Shown here one piece after another: positions 37,689 to 46,200 of a stretch of 64,000 nt of DNA. Made by a program: the position numbers and the translations under genes. How positions within the stretch are numbered: the first letter of the stretch is position 1; each line of letters opens with the position of its first letter. Location of the stretch: the NCBI RefSeq assembly GCF_900187605.1, contig NZ_FYEA01000010.1:248001-312000 (forward strand), given 5' to 3'. The DNA comes from Pseudomonas sp. Irchel 3H7 (GTDB taxonomy: Bacteria > Pseudomonadota > Gammaproteobacteria > Pseudomonadales > Pseudomonadaceae). Below the pieces are notes generated by a model. The model saw only the letters and a list, made by a program, of their open reading frames with translations. It searched no databases and was not told the origin of the DNA.

Positions 37689-38852
37689 ATGAGCTATCCA
37701 TCCCTGAACTTCGCCCTCGGTGAAACCATCGACATGCTGCGCGATCAGGTTCAGTCCTTTGTCGCCAAGGAAATTGCTCCGCGCGCTGCGCAGATCGACA
37801 GCGACAACCTGTTCCCCGCCGACATGTGGCGCAAATTCGGCGACATGGGCCTGCTCGGCATCACCGTGCCGGAGGAGTACGGCGGCGCAGGCCTGGGTTA
37901 CCTGGCGCACGTGGTGGCGATGGAAGAAATCAGTCGCGGTTCGGCCTCGGTGGCGCTGTCCTACGGCGCGCATTCCAACCTCTGCGTCAACCAGATCAAC
38001 CGCAACGGCAACCACGAACAGAAATCCAAATACCTGCCGAAGCTGATCAGCGGCGAGCACGTCGGCGCACTGGCGATGAGCGAGCCAAACGCCGGCTCCG
38101 ACGTGGTCTCGATGAAACTGCGCGCCGACAAACGCGGTGACCGTTTCGTCCTCAACGGCAGCAAAACCTGGATCACCAACGGCCCCGACGCCAACACCTA
38201 CGTGATCTACGCCAAGACCGATCTGGAGAAAGGCCCGCACGGCATTACCGCATTCATTGTCGAGCGCGACTGGAAAGGCTTCAGCCGCAGCAACAAGTTC
38301 GACAAGCTCGGCATGCGCGGTTCCAACACCTGCGAGCTGTTCTTCGATGACGTCGAAGTGCCGGAAGAAAACATCCTCGGCGTGCTCAACGGCGGCGTAA
38401 AAGTGTTGATGAGCGGCCTCGATTACGAGCGCGTCGTGTTGTCCGGCGGCCCGACCGGGATCATGCAGTCGTGCATGGACCTGATCGTGCCGTACATCCA
38501 CGACCGCAAACAGTTCGGCCAGAGCATCGGCGAATTCCAGCTGATCCAGGGCAAAGTCGCTGACATGTACACCCAGCTCAACGCCAGCCGCGCCTACTTG
38601 TATGCGGTGGCACAGGCTTGCGAGCGTGGCGAAACCACCCGCAAAGACGCCGCCGGGGTGATCCTCTACACCGCTGAGCGCGCCACGCAAATGGCCCTCG
38701 ACGCGATCCAGATTCTCGGCGGTAACGGTTACATCAATGAGTTCCCGGCCGGTCGTCTGCTGCGTGACGCCAAGCTGTACGAAATCGGCGCTGGCACCAG
38801 TGAGATCCGTCGCATGCTGATCGGTCGCGAACTGTTCAACGAAACCCGCTAA
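37689..38852 (+). CDS. liuA: Isovaleryl-CoA dehydrogenase
   Basis: A 387-residue FAD acyl-CoA dehydrogenase that forms 3-methylcrotonyl-CoA, the first liu step. Visible blocks include LGITVPEEYGGAGLGY, MSEPNAGSDVVS (residues ~129-140), the catalytic-Glu region GLDYERVVLS and GGNGYINEFPAGRLLRDAK (around residues 345-363). It is followed at 12 nt by liuB. It starts MSYPSLNF after AAAAGGTGACCC. Confidence 0.95.
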   Translation: MSYPSLNFALGETIDMLRDQVQSFVAKEIAPRAAQIDSDNLFPADMWRKFGDMGLLGITVPEEYGGAGLGYLAHVVAMEEISRGSASVALSYGAHSNLCVNQINRNGNHEQKSKYLPKLISGEHVGALAMSEPNAGSDVVSMKLRADKRGDRFVLNGSKTWITNGPDANTYVIYAKTDLEKGPHGITAFIVERDWKGFSRSNKFDKLGMRGSNTCELFFDDVEVPEENILGVLNGGVKVLMSGLDYERVVLSGGPTGIMQSCMDLIVPYIHDRKQFGQSIGEFQLIQGKVADMYTQLNASRAYLYAVAQACERGETTRKDAAGVILYTAERATQMALDAIQILGGNGYINEFPAGRLLRDAKLYEIGAGTSEIRRMLIGRELFNETR

Positions 38853-38864
38853 ACGGAGCTGGCC

Positions 38865-40472
38865 ATGGCTACCCTGCACACTCAGCTCAATCCCCGCTCA
38901 GCGGAGTTCGCCGCCAACAGCGCGGCGATGCTCAAACAGGTCGACGCCCTGCACACCCTGCTCGCCCAAGTGGCGCAGGGTGGCGGCGCGAAAGCCCAGG
39001 AACGCCACACCTCGCGCGGCAAACTGCTGCCGCGCGAACGCATCAACCGTTTGCTCGATCCGGGCTCACCGTTTCTGGAAATCAGCCAATTGGCCGCCCA
39101 CGCCGTGTATGGCGAAGACGTGCCCGCCGCTGGCGTGATTGCCGGGATCGGTCGGGTCGAAGGCGTCGAGTGCATGATCGTCGCCAATGATGCGACGGTG
39201 AAGGGCGGTTCGTACTACCCGCTGACCGTGAAAAAACATCTTCGCGCACAGACCATCGCTCAACAGAATCGCTTGCCGTGCATCTATCTGGTGGATTCCG
39301 GCGGCGCCAACCTGCCGCGTCAGGACGAAGTGTTTCCGGACCGCGAGCACTTCGGGCGGATCTTCTTCAACCAGGCCAACATGAGCGCGATGGGCATTCC
39401 GCAGATCGCCGTGGTCATGGGCTCCTGCACCGCTGGCGGCGCTTATGTGCCGGCGATGGCCGACGAAGCGATCATGGTGCGCAATCAGGCCACCATTTTT
39501 CTCGCCGGCCCGCCATTGGTGAAAGCTGCGACCGGTGAAGTGGTCAGCGCCGAGGATCTGGGTGGCGCCGATGTGCACTGCAAGATTTCCGGGGTCGCCG
39601 ACCATTACGCCGAGAGCGACGAACACGCCCTCGCCCTCGCCCGCCGCAGCGTCGCCAACCTTAACTGGCGCAAACTCGGCGAAGTGCAGCAACGCGCGCC
39701 GATCGCACCGCTGTACGCCAGCGATGAGTTGTACGGCGTGGTTTCGGCTGATGCCAAGCAGCCGTTCGACGTGCGCGAAGTGATTGCGCGACTGGTCGAC
39801 GGTTCGGTGTTCGATGAATTCAAGGCTTTGTTCGGTACCACGCTGGTGTGTGGCTTTGCGCATCTGCACGGCTACCCGATCGCGATTCTGGCGAACAACG
39901 GCATCCTCTTCGCCGAAGCCGCGCAGAAAGGCGCGCACTTTATCGAACTGGCCTGCCAGCGCGGCATTCCGCTGCTGTTTTTGCAGAACATCACCGGCTT
40001 CATGGTCGGCCAGAAATACGAGGCCGGTGGCATCGCCAAACATGGCGCGAAACTGGTCACGGCGGTGGCTTGCGCGAAAGTGCCGAAATTCACCGTAATC
40101 ATCGGCGGCAGCTTCGGCGCCGGTAACTACGGCATGTGCGGGCGCGCTTACGATCCGCGTTTCCTGTGGATGTGGCCGAACGCGCGGATCGGCGTGATGG
40201 GCGCCGAGCAGGCGGCGGGCGTGTTGGTGCAGGTCAAACGTGAGCAGGCTGAGCGCAGCGGTCAGGGTTTCAGTGCCGAGCAGGAAGCCGAGATCAAGCA
40301 ACCGATCCTCGACCAGTATGAAGAGCAGGGTCACCCCTACTATTCCAGCGCACGGCTATGGGACGACGGCGTCATCGACCCGGCGCAGACCCGCGATGTG
40401 CTGGCCCTGGCCCTGTCCGCGTCGCTGAACGCGCCAATCGAACCGAGCCGCTTCGGCGTGTTCCGGATGTGA
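38865..40472 (+). CDS. liuB: Methylcrotonyl-CoA carboxylase, carboxyltransferase (beta) subunit
   Basis: A 535-residue carboxyltransferase that, with LiuD, carboxylates 3-methylcrotonyl-CoA to 3-methylglutaconyl-CoA. Typical blocks are RGKLLPRERI (around residue 50), YLVDSGGANLPRQDEVFPD (around residue 140), AGGAYVPAM and GGSFGAGNYGMCGRAYDP (around residue 410). It has normal length and starts 12 nt after liuA. Confidence 0.95.
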   Translation: MATLHTQLNPRSAEFAANSAAMLKQVDALHTLLAQVAQGGGAKAQERHTSRGKLLPRERINRLLDPGSPFLEISQLAAHAVYGEDVPAAGVIAGIGRVEGVECMIVANDATVKGGSYYPLTVKKHLRAQTIAQQNRLPCIYLVDSGGANLPRQDEVFPDREHFGRIFFNQANMSAMGIPQIAVVMGSCTAGGAYVPAMADEAIMVRNQATIFLAGPPLVKAATGEVVSAEDLGGADVHCKISGVADHYAESDEHALALARRSVANLNWRKLGEVQQRAPIAPLYASDELYGVVSADAKQPFDVREVIARLVDGSVFDEFKALFGTTLVCGFAHLHGYPIAILANNGILFAEAAQKGAHFIELACQRGIPLLFLQNITGFMVGQKYEAGGIAKHGAKLVTAVACAKVPKFTVIIGGSFGAGNYGMCGRAYDPRFLWMWPNARIGVMGAEQAAGVLVQVKREQAERSGQGFSAEQEAEIKQPILDQYEEQGHPYYSSARLWDDGVIDPAQTRDVLALALSASLNAPIEPSRFGVFRM

Positions 40473-40485
40473 TCGGGAGAATCTC

Positions 40486-41301
40486 ATGAGTGATTTCAAC
40501 ACCCTCGAACTGCAAAGCGACCCACGGGGTTTCGCCACGCTGTGGCTCAACCGCGCGGAAAAGAACAACGCCTTCAACGCCGAGATGATCCGCGAGCTGA
40601 TCCTCGCGCTGGACAAAGTCGCCAGCGACGCCAGCCTGCGTTTCCTGCTGGTGCGTGGCCGTGGCAAGCACTTCAGTGCCGGCGCTGATCTGGCGTGGAT
40701 GCAGCAATCGGCCGAACTCGATTACCACACCAACCTCGACGACGCCCGTGAACTGGCAGAGTTGATGTACAACCTCGCCAAGCTGAAGATCCCCACCGTG
40801 GCTGTGGTACAAGGCGCGGCATTCGGGGGCGCGCTGGGGTTGATCAGTTGCTGTGACATGGCGATTGGCGCCGATGACGCGCAATTCTGCCTGTCGGAAG
40901 TACGCATTGGTCTGGCGCCGGCGGTAATAAGCCCGTTTGTGGTGCAGGCCATCGGCGAACGCGCTGCACGTCGATATGCCCTGACCGCCGAGCGTTTCGG
41001 CGGGCAGCGTGCGCGCGAAATCGGTTTGTTGTCCGAGAGCTATCCGGCCGCTGAACTTGATCAGCAAGTCGAGCACTGGATCAACAACTTGCTGCTCAAC
41101 AGCCCCGCCGCCATGCGCGCCAGCAAGGACCTGCTGCGTGAAGTCGGCAACGGCTCACTGACCCCGGCGCTGCGCCGCTACACCGAAAATGCCATCGCCC
41201 GTATCCGCGTCAGCCCGGAAGGTCAGGAAGGCTTGCGCGCCTTTCTGCAAAAACGTCCACCGAGCTGGCAAGCCGCAACCACCACCAAGGAGCCGCATTG
41301 A
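40486..41301 (+). CDS. liuC: Methylglutaconyl-CoA hydratase
   Basis: A 271-residue crotonase-fold enzyme that hydrates 3-methylglutaconyl-CoA to HMG-CoA. The oxyanion-hole segments are visible (GKHFSAGADLAWM and QGAAFGGALGL), followed by the SEVRIGLAPAVISPFVV block. The stop codon shares one base with the liuD start (TGATG), so the genes are translationally coupled. Confidence 0.94.
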   Translation: MSDFNTLELQSDPRGFATLWLNRAEKNNAFNAEMIRELILALDKVASDASLRFLLVRGRGKHFSAGADLAWMQQSAELDYHTNLDDARELAELMYNLAKLKIPTVAVVQGAAFGGALGLISCCDMAIGADDAQFCLSEVRIGLAPAVISPFVVQAIGERAARRYALTAERFGGQRAREIGLLSESYPAAELDQQVEHWINNLLLNSPAAMRASKDLLREVGNGSLTPALRRYTENAIARIRVSPEGQEGLRAFLQKRPPSWQAATTTKEPH

Positions 41302-43250
41302 TGAGCGCACCCGTTCTCACCACCCTGCTGGTGGCCAACCGTGGCGAAATCGCCTGCCGCGTGATGCGCACCGCCAAAGCGCTGGGCCTGACCACGGTCG
41401 CCGTGCACAGCGCCACCGACCGCGAGGCGCGGCACAGCCGGGAAGCGGATATTCGCGTCGACCTGGGCGGCAGCAAAGCCGCCGACAGTTATCTGCAAAT
41501 CGACAAACTGATCGCAGCGGCCAAGGCCAGCGGCGCGCAGGCGATTCATCCGGGTTACGGTTTTCTCTCGGAAAACGCCGGCTTCGCTCGTGCCATCGAA
41601 GCGGCCGGGCTGATTTTCCTCGGCCCGCCCGCCTCGGCCATCGATGCGATGGGCAGCAAGTCCGCCGCCAAAGCGCTGATGGAAACCGCCGGTGTGCCAC
41701 TGGTGCCGGGTTATCACGGCGAAGCACAGGACCTCGACACCTTCCGTGATGCCTGCGAACGCATCGGTTATCCAGTGCTGCTCAAAGCCACGGCCGGCGG
41801 TGGTGGCAAAGGCATGAAAGTGGTCGAGGACGTCAGCCAGTTGGCCGAAGCCCTCGCCTCCGCTCAGCGTGAAGCGCAGTCGTCGTTCGGCGATTCGCGG
41901 ATGCTGGTGGAGAAATACCTGCTCAAACCGCGTCACGTGGAAATCCAGGTGTTCGCCGATCAACATGGCAACTGCCTGTACCTCAACGAGCGTGACTGCT
42001 CGATTCAACGACGCCATCAGAAAGTCGTCGAAGAAGCGCCGGCACCGGGCCTGACCCCGGAGCTGCGTCGCGCCATGGGCGAAGCGGCGGTGCGTTCGGC
42101 GCAGGCGATCGGTTATGTCGGCGCCGGTACTGTGGAATTTTTGCTGGATGCGCGCGGTGAGTTCTTCTTTATGGAGATGAATACGCGCCTGCAAGTGGAG
42201 CATCCAGTGACCGAGGCCATCACCGGTCTGGACCTGGTCGCGTGGCAGATCCGCGTAGCCCGTGGTGAAGCGCTGCCGATCACCCAGGCGCAGGTGCCGT
42301 TAAACGGTCATGCGATTGAAGTGCGCTTGTACGCCGAAGACCCTGCGAATGACTTCCTGCCGGCGACCGGGCGTTTGGCGTTGTATCGCGAATCGGCTGA
42401 AGGGCCTGGGCGCCGGGTCGATAGCGGAGTTGAAGAAGGCGATGAAATTTCGCCGTTCTACGACCCGATGCTGGGCAAGCTGATTGCCTGGGGCGAAGAT
42501 CGCGAACAGGCTCGGTTGCGGTTGTTGAGCATGCTCGACGAGTTTGCGATTGGCGGTTTGAAAACCAACATAAACTTTTTGCGGCGGATCATCGCCCATC
42601 CGGCGTTCGCGGCGGCGGAGTTGGATACCGGATTTATTCCGCGTTATCAGGAGCAATTGCTGCCTGCGCCGGGCGCGTTGAGCGATGCGTTCTGGAACGC
42701 GGCGGCTCAGGCGGTGGCGCAGAGCCTGCCGCAGTTGGCGCGCCAGGATGACCCGGCTTCGCCATGGTCACTCAACAGCGGTTTGCGTGCGGGATTGCCT
42801 CGGGAAATCACCCTGCATTTGAGTTGCGAGGGACAGGATCGAGCACTGACGCTGAGTACCGATGATCACGCCAGACTGTCCGGCGAAGCGCTCATCGTCG
42901 AACACGAGGGCGTCCGTCGTACGTTGCGTGCCATTCGCCAGGGCGATTCGCTGTACCTGCAATGGGAAGGCGAATTGCGGCGCATCGAAACGTACGACCC
43001 GATCAGCGCCGTCGAAGCCAGTCACAGTCATCAGGGTGGCCTGACTGCGCCCATGAACGGCAGCATTGTCCGTGTGCTGGTCGAGGCCGGGCAATCGGTC
43101 GAGGCCGGTGCGCAACTGGTGGTGCTGGAAGCAATGAAGATGGAGCACAGCATCCGCGCGCCGCATGCGGGAGTGATCAAAGCGCTGTATTGCCAGGAAG
43201 GCGAAATGGTCGGCGAAGGCAGCGCTTTGGTTGAACTGGAGGCAGTGTGA
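41301..43250 (+). CDS. liuD: Methylcrotonyl-CoA carboxylase, biotin carboxylase/carrier (alpha) subunit
   Basis: A 649-residue protein with an N-terminal biotin carboxylase (VANRGEIACRVMRTAKALG; GGGGKGMKVVED near residue 165) and a C-terminal biotin-carrier domain with the MKM biotinylation motif (EAMKMEHS, around residue 614). The ATG at 41301 is chosen over a TTG one codon earlier because it gives the TGATG coupling with liuC. It is the last gene of liuABCD. Confidence 0.95.
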   Translation: MSAPVLTTLLVANRGEIACRVMRTAKALGLTTVAVHSATDREARHSREADIRVDLGGSKAADSYLQIDKLIAAAKASGAQAIHPGYGFLSENAGFARAIEAAGLIFLGPPASAIDAMGSKSAAKALMETAGVPLVPGYHGEAQDLDTFRDACERIGYPVLLKATAGGGGKGMKVVEDVSQLAEALASAQREAQSSFGDSRMLVEKYLLKPRHVEIQVFADQHGNCLYLNERDCSIQRRHQKVVEEAPAPGLTPELRRAMGEAAVRSAQAIGYVGAGTVEFLLDARGEFFFMEMNTRLQVEHPVTEAITGLDLVAWQIRVARGEALPITQAQVPLNGHAIEVRLYAEDPANDFLPATGRLALYRESAEGPGRRVDSGVEEGDEISPFYDPMLGKLIAWGEDREQARLRLLSMLDEFAIGGLKTNINFLRRIIAHPAFAAAELDTGFIPRYQEQLLPAPGALSDAFWNAAAQAVAQSLPQLARQDDPASPWSLNSGLRAGLPREITLHLSCEGQDRALTLSTDDHARLSGEALIVEHEGVRRTLRAIRQGDSLYLQWEGELRRIETYDPISAVEASHSHQGGLTAPMNGSIVRVLVEAGQSVEAGAQLVVLEAMKMEHSIRAPHAGVIKALYCQEGEMVGEGSALVELEAV

Positions 43251-43290
43251 TGGGGAGGATCGATCCTACGCCGGGCGCGGATCGATCTGA

Positions 43291-43950
43291 CTAGTAACGC
43301 GCCGTTGCCTGAACCACAACACCGATGATTCGACACTCATCGGTCAGCAGGGCTTTCGGCCAGGTCGGATTGAGCGGCACCAGGTAACGCTGGCCGCCCT
43401 CTTCGTCGAGTTTGCGGAAGATCGCTTCAGGGCTGTCGGGCCACTGGGCGATCACCAGTTTGCCGGGCACCGCTTCGGCCGCCGGGTCGACCAGAATCAG
43501 CATGCCTTCGGCGATGCTCTGGCCACTGGGGGCGGTCATTGAATCCCCCGTCACCGTCAGCCAGAACGCCGGGCCACGCGCATGGTAATCCGTCAGTTCG
43601 AAGCGCTGCTTGCCGGATGCCTTGGTGTAAGACGCCGGATCGTTCTCGCGCACCTCGCAGGTCGTCTGCCAATCGCTGACCGGGTAACGGAAGTACGGGT
43701 TGTACTTCTGCGCCAGCGGCATCTCGTCGTCCGCCATTGGTTGCGGTTCACGGATCACCAGCACCACTTCGAGGAAATCCATGCCCAGCGCCTGCAGCAC
43801 GCGGTTCATTTCCGTGATGCCGGGTTCGCGACGCTTGTTCAGCCAATGGCCTATCCCGCCCTGGGACATGCCGACGCGCTCTCCGAGCTCTGTTTGAGTG
43901 ATTTTGAGTTCACTCATCTTGGCCTTGACCAACTCAATCCATTTATCCAT
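43291..43950 (-). CDS. LexA/S24-type transcriptional repressor, XRE HTH
   Basis: A 219-residue protein with an N-terminal HTH (ITQTELGERVGMSQGGIGHWL, residues ~17-37) and a C-terminal S24 peptidase-like domain. The catalytic Ser137 (TGDSM) and Lys180 (FRKL) are present. In LexA-type proteins an Ala-Gly or Cys-Gly bond is cleaved; the matching region here reads VSDWQTTCE (91-99), so no such bond is visible. It resembles prophage/pyocin repressors (PrtR-like), but no phage genes are nearby. The start at 43950 (MDKWIEL) is favoured; upstream codons are Arg-rich. A DUF6124-like gene is divergent. Confidence 0.82.
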   Translation of the reverse strand: MDKWIELVKAKMSELKITQTELGERVGMSQGGIGHWLNKRREPGITEMNRVLQALGMDFLEVVLVIREPQPMADDEMPLAQKYNPYFRYPVSDWQTTCEVRENDPASYTKASGKQRFELTDYHARGPAFWLTVTGDSMTAPSGQSIAEGMLILVDPAAEAVPGKLVIAQWPDSPEAIFRKLDEEGGQRYLVPLNPTWPKALLTDECRIIGVVVQATARY

Positions 43951-43993
43951 GTGCAGCACCTTACGTCGACGCCTTCGGCCAACAAAACACATA

Positions 43994-44034
43994 TTGTAGT
44001 ATTTAAGTTCTGGTCACAACTACACAGAGTACTA
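43994..44034. promoter_or_regulatory. Inverted-repeat operator candidates between the S24 repressor and DUF6124 genes
   Basis: TGTAGT (43995-44000) and ACTACA (44019-44024) form an inverted pair with an 18-bp spacer, and AGTACT (44029-44034) is a separate palindrome. The 130-bp divergent gap must hold both promoters, so one of these may be the repressor's site. Confidence 0.4.
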
Positions 44035-44080
44035 TTCTGAAAGCACGGATTTACAATCGACCAAGGAGTGCTTCTTCATC

Positions 44081-44419
44081 ATGAATATCAGCAGCAAAGA
44101 CTTGCCAGACCTGCAAATGGACACCAGCTTCACCTCCCCTCAGGGCAATGCGGCAGCGCAGCGAGCGCTGGACTATTACTTGAAACCAGCTGTTTCAGAA
44201 CCAGAGGTCGACGAGCGTTTTTTCGATGTCAGGCGCCATCTCAGTGGCGAAGAAGCCCTGGTGCATGCCTCGGACCTGTTGCGCTGTGCGGCAGCCACTG
44301 CGTTCAAGGCAGCCGAAAGCCTGCAAGGCGCGAGTCGCGATCTGGCATTTTCAGTGGTGCACATGGTGGATATGGCGCGGGCGATGGTCGACCATTCGCT
44401 CGATGGCGATGAAGCCTGA
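44081..44419 (+). CDS. DUF6124/DUF3077-like small protein
   Basis: A 112-residue acidic, helix-rich protein with no signal peptide or membrane segment. It resembles a small family found mainly in Pseudomonas with no known function (formerly DUF3077). A good ribosome site (AAGGAG) precedes it. It is divergent from the S24-type repressor and the intergenic gap holds inverted repeats, so it may be a target of that repressor. The Fur box of PrrF begins about 70 nt downstream. Confidence 0.75.
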   Translation: MNISSKDLPDLQMDTSFTSPQGNAAAQRALDYYLKPAVSEPEVDERFFDVRRHLSGEEALVHASDLLRCAAATAFKAAESLQGASRDLAFSVVHMVDMARAMVDHSLDGDEA

Positions 44420-44477
44420 GAGGAACGCGAGTGCGGGCGGACGGAAAAGAATTTTCCAATCGCGCAGCTAAAAACAT

Positions 44478-44507
44478 TTGACTTGCAAATGATAATGATT
44501 ATTATTG
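44478..44507 (+). promoter_or_regulatory. Fur box and promoter of PrrF
   Basis: AATGATAATGATTATTATT (44488-44506) closely matches the 19-bp Fur box GATAATGATAATCATTATC. It overlaps TTGACT (44478-44483) and TATTAT (44500-44505) with a 16-bp spacer. Expression is therefore expected only when iron is scarce. Confidence 0.88.
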
Positions 44508-44511
44508 CATG

Positions 44512-44625
44512 CAGCTGGTCGCGAGATCAGTCGATGGACCAGAGACCTTAGGTCGGTCTTCTGGACTATCTCCTCATCAGGCTAATCACGGTTTTTGACC
44601 CGGCTTTTTGCCGGGTCTTTTTTTG
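44512..44625 (+). ncRNA. prrF: PrrF iron-responsive small RNA
   Basis: About 110 nt from a Fur-controlled start to a strong terminator (GACCCGGCTTTTTGCCGGGTC plus T-run, 44597-44622). It contains the block TCTCCTCATCAGGCTAATCA (44570-44588), which matches the conserved PrrF core used to pair with mRNAs. PrrF RNAs repress iron-containing proteins such as SodB in low iron. A second small hairpin follows at 44626-44640. Which PrrF paralogue this is cannot be told here. Confidence 0.92.
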
Positions 44626-44639
44626 CCCGTTTTTCGGGC

Positions 44640-44804
44640 TTATGGCTTCAGGCTAATGAAGTCTTTAAGTGCTGCAAATTCGATGGCGCGGATAATATCA
44701 AAAGAATATCGCTTGGCAAGCGAGGCCCGGCCAGATTGGGGCAAACTAATGACAATTAGCACTTGAGAATCAATCGCACAGTCTCTAAGCTGCTTGCGCG
44801 TCAT
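44640..44804 (-). CDS. Possible small hypothetical protein
   Basis: An open frame of 54 residues with a hydrophobic and basic mix (MTRKQLRDCAIDSQVLIVIS, ... FAALKDFISLKP). No ribosome site is visible and no family is recognised. It ends at the second hairpin after PrrF. Treat as a weak candidate. Confidence 0.2.
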   Translation of the reverse strand: MTRKQLRDCAIDSQVLIVISLPQSGRASLAKRYSFDIIRAIEFAALKDFISLKP

Positions 44805-44900
44805 GGAGGACGCCCCCCGCCACACCCCGCAATTCCCCTCGGTTTCAGCCCTGCCTGCGTGTAAAGTAACGGCCATAAAAATCATATTCAGGAATCGATT

Positions 44901-46052
44901 ATGACCGTGGCCAAATCTTCGTTCGACATCAGCGCCAACTTCGACAGCGGCAATATCCAAGTCATCGACATCAGCAACCCGCTCAATCCGGTTCTGGCCA
45001 TTCGCCCGGACACCCGCAGCGCTCACTTTCAGTGGTTCCACTTCAAGGCCAGCGGCCTGCATGTTCATCAGGAACACTGGTTTCGCCTGGTCAACGCCAG
45101 CCAGTCTTCCTATAACAAAGCCTGGACCGGCTATCAGGCAGTCGCGTCCTACGACCACGTCAACTGGTTCCGCATTCCAACCAGTTTTGAAGGTGACAGC
45201 CTGCGCTTTTGCCTCGAAGCCGAGCAAACCCATGCATGGTTCGCCTACTTCGAACCCTACAGCCGTGGCCGTCACGACTGGTTGATCGATCAGGCACTGA
45301 GCAAGGCCGGCACCGAATTGCTGGCAACCGGCAAGAGCGTCGAAGGTCGCGACATTCAGCTGCTGCGCAAAGGCACCGGTGCCGAAGGCCAGCGCAAAGT
45401 CTGGATCATTGCTCAGCAGCATCCGGGCGAACACATGGCCGAATGGTTCATGGAAGGCGTGATCGAACGCCTGGAAAGACATGACGATCCGGTGCTGAAC
45501 AAGCTGCTGGCGAGTGCCGATCTGTACCTGGTGCCGAACATGAATCCGGACGGTGCCTTCCACGGTCACCTGCGCACCAATGCGATGGGCCAGGACTTGA
45601 ACCGCGCTTGGCAGAACGCCAGTCAGGACGTCAGCCCCGAAGTACTTTTCGTACAACAACAGATGGAAAAGTATGGCGTCGACCTGTTCCTCGACGTACA
45701 CGGCGATGAAGAAATCCCCCATGTGTTCACCGCCGGTTGCGAAGGCAATCCGGGCTACACGCCACGAATCGAGAAGCTCGAAGAGCACTTTCGCAGCCAC
45801 CTTAAACACACCACCAAAGATTTCCAGACCAAGCACGGCTACACCCGCGACGAACCGGGCCAGGCCAACATGACCCTGGCGTGCAACAGCGTAGGGCAGA
45901 AATACGACTGCTTGTCGCTGACCCTGGAAATGCCGTTCAAGGATCACGACGACCATCCCGACAAAGCAACCGGCTGGTCGGGCAAGCGCTCAAAACAGTT
46001 GGGCAAAGATGTGCTGACCACCATCGCTGACATGGTTGATACCCTGCGCTGA
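44901..46052 (+). CDS. M14-family zinc carboxypeptidase (cytosolic type)
   Basis: A 383-residue cytoplasmic peptidase with an N-terminal beta-rich domain (residues ~1-125) and an M14 domain. The zinc ligands are HPGEHMAEW (His/Glu) and DVHGDE (His), and the catalytic Glu lies in TLEMPFKD. The QDLNRAW block binds the substrate carboxylate. It is like the bacterial cytosolic carboxypeptidases; no signal peptide is seen. Substrate unknown. Confidence 0.9.
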   Translation: MTVAKSSFDISANFDSGNIQVIDISNPLNPVLAIRPDTRSAHFQWFHFKASGLHVHQEHWFRLVNASQSSYNKAWTGYQAVASYDHVNWFRIPTSFEGDSLRFCLEAEQTHAWFAYFEPYSRGRHDWLIDQALSKAGTELLATGKSVEGRDIQLLRKGTGAEGQRKVWIIAQQHPGEHMAEWFMEGVIERLERHDDPVLNKLLASADLYLVPNMNPDGAFHGHLRTNAMGQDLNRAWQNASQDVSPEVLFVQQQMEKYGVDLFLDVHGDEEIPHVFTAGCEGNPGYTPRIEKLEEHFRSHLKHTTKDFQTKHGYTRDEPGQANMTLACNSVGQKYDCLSLTLEMPFKDHDDHPDKATGWSGKRSKQLGKDVLTTIADMVDTLR

Positions 46053-46071
46053 TCCCCTCCTCCGTCCCTTA

Positions 46072-46108
46072 GAAGATCGCAGCTTGTCTGCGATCTTTTG
46101 CTTTTTGC
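46072..46108 (+). terminator. Terminator-like hairpin after the carboxypeptidase gene
   Basis: AGAAGATCGCAG / CTGCGATCTT with a short loop is followed by TTTGCTTTTT. It is a short relative of the GATCGCAGCC-type stem-loops. Confidence 0.72.
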
Positions 46109-46200
46109 CGTTCACACACTCGCGCAAACAGGTTGCAAAATAAAACCCGCACCCATACCGTGATCAAGGTTTTATTTTGAAACCTAAAAGGATGCGGGAT

